From G963665925 sp963676345 (GTDB lineage Bacteria; Bacillota; Clostridia; Peptostreptococcales; Acidaminobacteraceae), in the NCBI GenBank assembly GCA_963676345.2, contig CAXXTS010000001.1, forward strand, positions 124,001-188,000: a stretch of 64,000 bases of DNA, written 5' to 3'. Below the pieces are notes generated by a model. The model had not been told where the DNA came from. It saw nothing but the letters and a program-made list of their open reading frames with translations, and made no database searches. The position numbers and the translations under genes were made by a program. Positions 61,930-64,000 of this stretch are shown here, piece after piece (the stretch's first letter is position 1; each line of letters opens with the position of its first letter).

Positions 61930-64000
61930 ATGAAGCCTAAAATTATAGATCAAAAAACTCAAGAAAATCTGCTTAAGCGTATAGAATCCCTTGCAAAGAG
62001 CTATGCGCCTGACTGGCGACCTGATTTTGACCAGCCTGATTTTGCCAGTGCCCTATCTCTGATTTTTAAGGACATGTACCTTGAACAGATTGAAAGGCTC
62101 AATAGGTTGCCCCAAAAACAGCGTAGAGACATTGTCAATTTACTTGATCCGAGTCTCATTCGCCCCAGTGCATCTAAGGGATTCGTCAGCTTTATGCTTA
62201 ACGAAAGCGCAGTGCAGGGTCATTTTATCGATTCAGGCTTCCAGCTTCTAGCAGAAGGCCCAGACGAAACTGAAGTTTACTTCGAAACAACAAAGCCACT
62301 TTACATATCAGATGCACGTATTGAGAAATGCTTTGTTTATACACACGAAAACGGCTGGCTGTCAGCACACACACCACAATCAAATGGGGTGGAATTTCCC
62401 CTGTTTGAAATTGACCCTTCGCACAACATAAATACCGCTGGCATGACGCTTGATGATTCCAATTGGTTAAATCTGCGGCCTGGCATGCGCCTTTTGATCG
62501 ACTTTGAAACCAGCCATGAAATGGATACACGTAGGCTGATGGAGGGCCTTTCAAATAGTGCTAAGGCTCAGTTTACCGCCAACAGTGGTGAAGAGGCTTT
62601 TCTACTGAGCGCCGACTTAATTGATAACAGGATTTGCATTGAAGTGCCAAAGGGCAAACACATTAATGGTCAAATACACTGCCAGTTCCTTGACTTAACT
62701 TACTTTAGAGACATTGATGTAACGGGACTCGTCCTTCATATTCAAACTGAGCACCTAGCGCCACAAGGTCTTTTGTATAATGATATTCCGCTTGAAGTCA
62801 GTAAAAAACATCGGGCCATACTGCCATTTGGCGATGCTTTTAATGTTTTTGATGTCTTTATGATTGGCGAGGACGAGCTTTTTACAAAACCCGGTGCTGA
62901 GGTCACACTTGAGTTTAAAGTAAAAACCTTCTTAAAAACCATCGAACAGGTTGGAGAAGCACCCCTTGTAAAATGGCGTAACATTATGCATGAATCCGAA
63001 CTGCGCGAACCAGAAGAAAAGCGCATACGCATTGAAAGCATCACTTGGGAATACTGGAACGGTACGGGCTGGACACCTCTTCAAATGAATCCTGAAGCCT
63101 ATACAATACCAGAAGAAGGCATGTGGCCAGTCACCTTCATTTGCCCTCAGGACATCCAAAAGGCCATATTCGGACCTATGGAATGTGCTTATATTCGCGC
63201 GCGCATCAAAAAAGTCGAAAATGCTTTCGCCCCACTTGGCGAAACCGCAGTTCCCATGTTTTCAAAAGTAAACGTACATATAGACACAAGTCAGCAAAGT
63301 CAGCAATGTCTCGCTAAACCTCAAGCACTTATACTAAAGTCAAACTTAGAGACAAACCGTTTGGAATATAAGGATCTGGAAAACCCAGAAATTGAACTTC
63401 TGCCTCCACCAGATACAGGCCTATTTAAAGCTGTATATATCGCTCTTTCAAAACCGCTTTCAAAAGGCCCAATTCGCTTTGAAATCAGCCCTGTCTTCAC
63501 CGACAAGTCTGACGAAAAGGCACTTTTCAAAATGCAGTATTATGGTTGCAAAAGTGGGCGTGAGGGCTGGTATGACATGCGCCATGAAGATGAAACCGAT
63601 GGCTTTACCATGAACGGCCTCATCAGTTTCATGGCCCCTGAAACGATGAAAGAAACTAGGCGCTTTAACGCTCAAAGCTACTGGCTCCGAATTATACCAA
63701 TCGGTACTGAAAACGGCATGCACTCGCCTCAGAATTATTCACGCAATATTAATTTACGCATGAATGGCATTGAAATCACACAGCAGGAAACCCTTGACGC
63801 TGAGTATTTTTCAACAGCAGCCATTCAGCCGGGAATTACACTGCGGCTTTCAAGAGCACCTATTCTAAAGGCTCAGGTCTGGGTTAACGAACTCGGGTCT
63901 ATTTCAGATGCTCAAGCCACGTCCTATAAAAATGCACATCCAAATGCCATACGTATTGAAAAAGATAAGAGCGGCGAACATACTGGCATATGGATTCGCT
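61930..64000 (+). CDS. baseplate J-like protein (Afp11-like), cut by the window end
   Basis: The frame from ATG 61930 stays open to the window edge (690 codons). The start KRIESLAKSYAPDWRPDFDQ, then LSLIFKDMYLEQIERLNRLP and the RPSASKGFVSFMLNE segment match the Afp11/gp6-type baseplate wedge protein of eCIS. It joins wedges into the baseplate. TTGGAGGCG lies before the ATG. The remaining baseplate, fibre, tape measure and cap genes should lie to the right. Confidence 0.9.
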   Translation, partial: MKPKIIDQKTQENLLKRIESLAKSYAPDWRPDFDQPDFASALSLIFKDMYLEQIERLNRLPQKQRRDIVNLLDPSLIRPSASKGFVSFMLNESAVQGHFIDSGFQLLAEGPDETEVYFETTKPLYISDARIEKCFVYTHENGWLSAHTPQSNGVEFPLFEIDPSHNINTAGMTLDDSNWLNLRPGMRLLIDFETSHEMDTRRLMEGLSNSAKAQFTANSGEEAFLLSADLIDNRICIEVPKGKHINGQIHCQFLDLTYFRDIDVTGLVLHIQTEHLAPQGLLYNDIPLEVSKKHRAILPFGDAFNVFDVFMIGEDELFTKPGAEVTLEFKVKTFLKTIEQVGEAPLVKWRNIMHESELREPEEKRIRIESITWEYWNGTGWTPLQMNPEAYTIPEEGMWPVTFICPQDIQKAIFGPMECAYIRARIKKVENAFAPLGETAVPMFSKVNVHIDTSQQSQQCLAKPQALILKSNLETNRLEYKDLENPEIELLPPPDTGLFKAVYIALSKPLSKGPIRFEISPVFTDKSDEKALFKMQYYGCKSGREGWYDMRHEDETDGFTMNGLISFMAPETMKETRRFNAQSYWLRIIPIGTENGMHSPQNYSRNINLRMNGIEITQQETLDAEYFSTAAIQPGITLRLSRAPILKAQVWVNELGSISDAQATSYKNAHPNAIRIEKDKSGEHTGIWIR

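Noticed and set aside
45017..64000. Prophage or type VI secretion system
   Set aside because: No capsid, portal, terminase, lysis or integrase genes and no T6SS membrane-complex genes; the AAA+ ATPase, LysM hub, two tube proteins and gp25 fit an eCIS. The right end is unseen, so a phage-derived tailocin is not fully excluded.
1..64000. CRISPR arrays, rRNA and tRNA genes
   Set aside because: No regularly spaced direct repeats and no tRNA or rRNA sequence were recognised on either strand.

Overview
The window looks like chromosomal DNA of a low-GC Gram-positive bacterium, most likely a member of the Clostridia. Strong AGGAGG ribosome sites, frequent TTG/GTG starts, short intrinsic terminators and the gene content (adenylate cyclase, HD-GYP, S-layer-like exported protein, EFR1-type ferredoxin) support this. 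No rRNA or tRNA gene and no CRISPR array was seen, and the species cannot be fixed from sequence alone.

Bases 1 to about 22045 are an accessory island that I read as the cassette array of a chromosomal integron. Nine ~130-bp elements follow the genes. Each intact one starts with an RYYYAAC-like box and ends with a GTTRRRY-like box, with complementary inner L boxes and a central hairpin: the architecture of attC sites. In four consecutive cassettes the bases at the start of the cassette are the exact complement of the R'' box of that cassette's own attC, as site-specific cassette insertion predicts. The cargo, all in plus-strand cassettes, is: a Hachiman defence operon (hamA, hamB and an unknown 470-aa gene); a 648-aa PD-(D/E)XK-like protein; a cassette disrupted by an IS21 element; an HD phosphohydrolase; a potassium-channel-like membrane protein; a Phd/RelE toxin-antitoxin pair; a broken GNAT gene with a small P-loop kinase; a second P-loop kinase; and azlC/azlD with a divergent MocR regulator. 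No integrase gene is in the window; it would be expected to the left.

The attC sites are themselves hit by mobile elements. An IS110-family element sits in one R'' box and an internally deleted copy sits at the same position in another. A truncated group II intron begins in a third R' box. The non-coding end of the IS110 element holds four short guides in bridge-RNA order: two match the attC R''/L'' junction and two match the element's own ends. This suggests a bridge RNA programmed to integron attC sites. Several attC sites also carry a terminator-like hairpin followed by an extended -10 promoter motif.

Bases 22 to 26.5 kb are a transition zone: an alpha/beta hydrolase-like gene, a diguanylate cyclase, a small unknown gene and an IS256 element abutting a membrane-anchored hydrolase. 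Bases 26.5 to 45 kb look like ordinary chromosome: acetyltransferases, an ABC-type ATPase, an ATP-grasp ligase, an adenylate cyclase, an exported SLH-like protein, a radical SAM protein, a two-receiver HD-GYP protein, a formamidase with an AraC regulator and EFR1 ferredoxin, a DUF502 membrane protein, an acyl-carrier-like protein and CsaA.

Bases 45 to 64 kb hold most of a phage-tail-like contractile injection system (eCIS). A divergent AAA+ ATPase is followed by two unusual accessory or cargo-like proteins, a YbjN-like small protein, sheath, two tube proteins, two small assembly proteins, a 1690-aa polar protein, a LysM protein, gpD-like and gpV-like spike proteins, gp25, and the start of a baseplate J protein that runs off the window. 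No capsid, terminase or integrase is seen.
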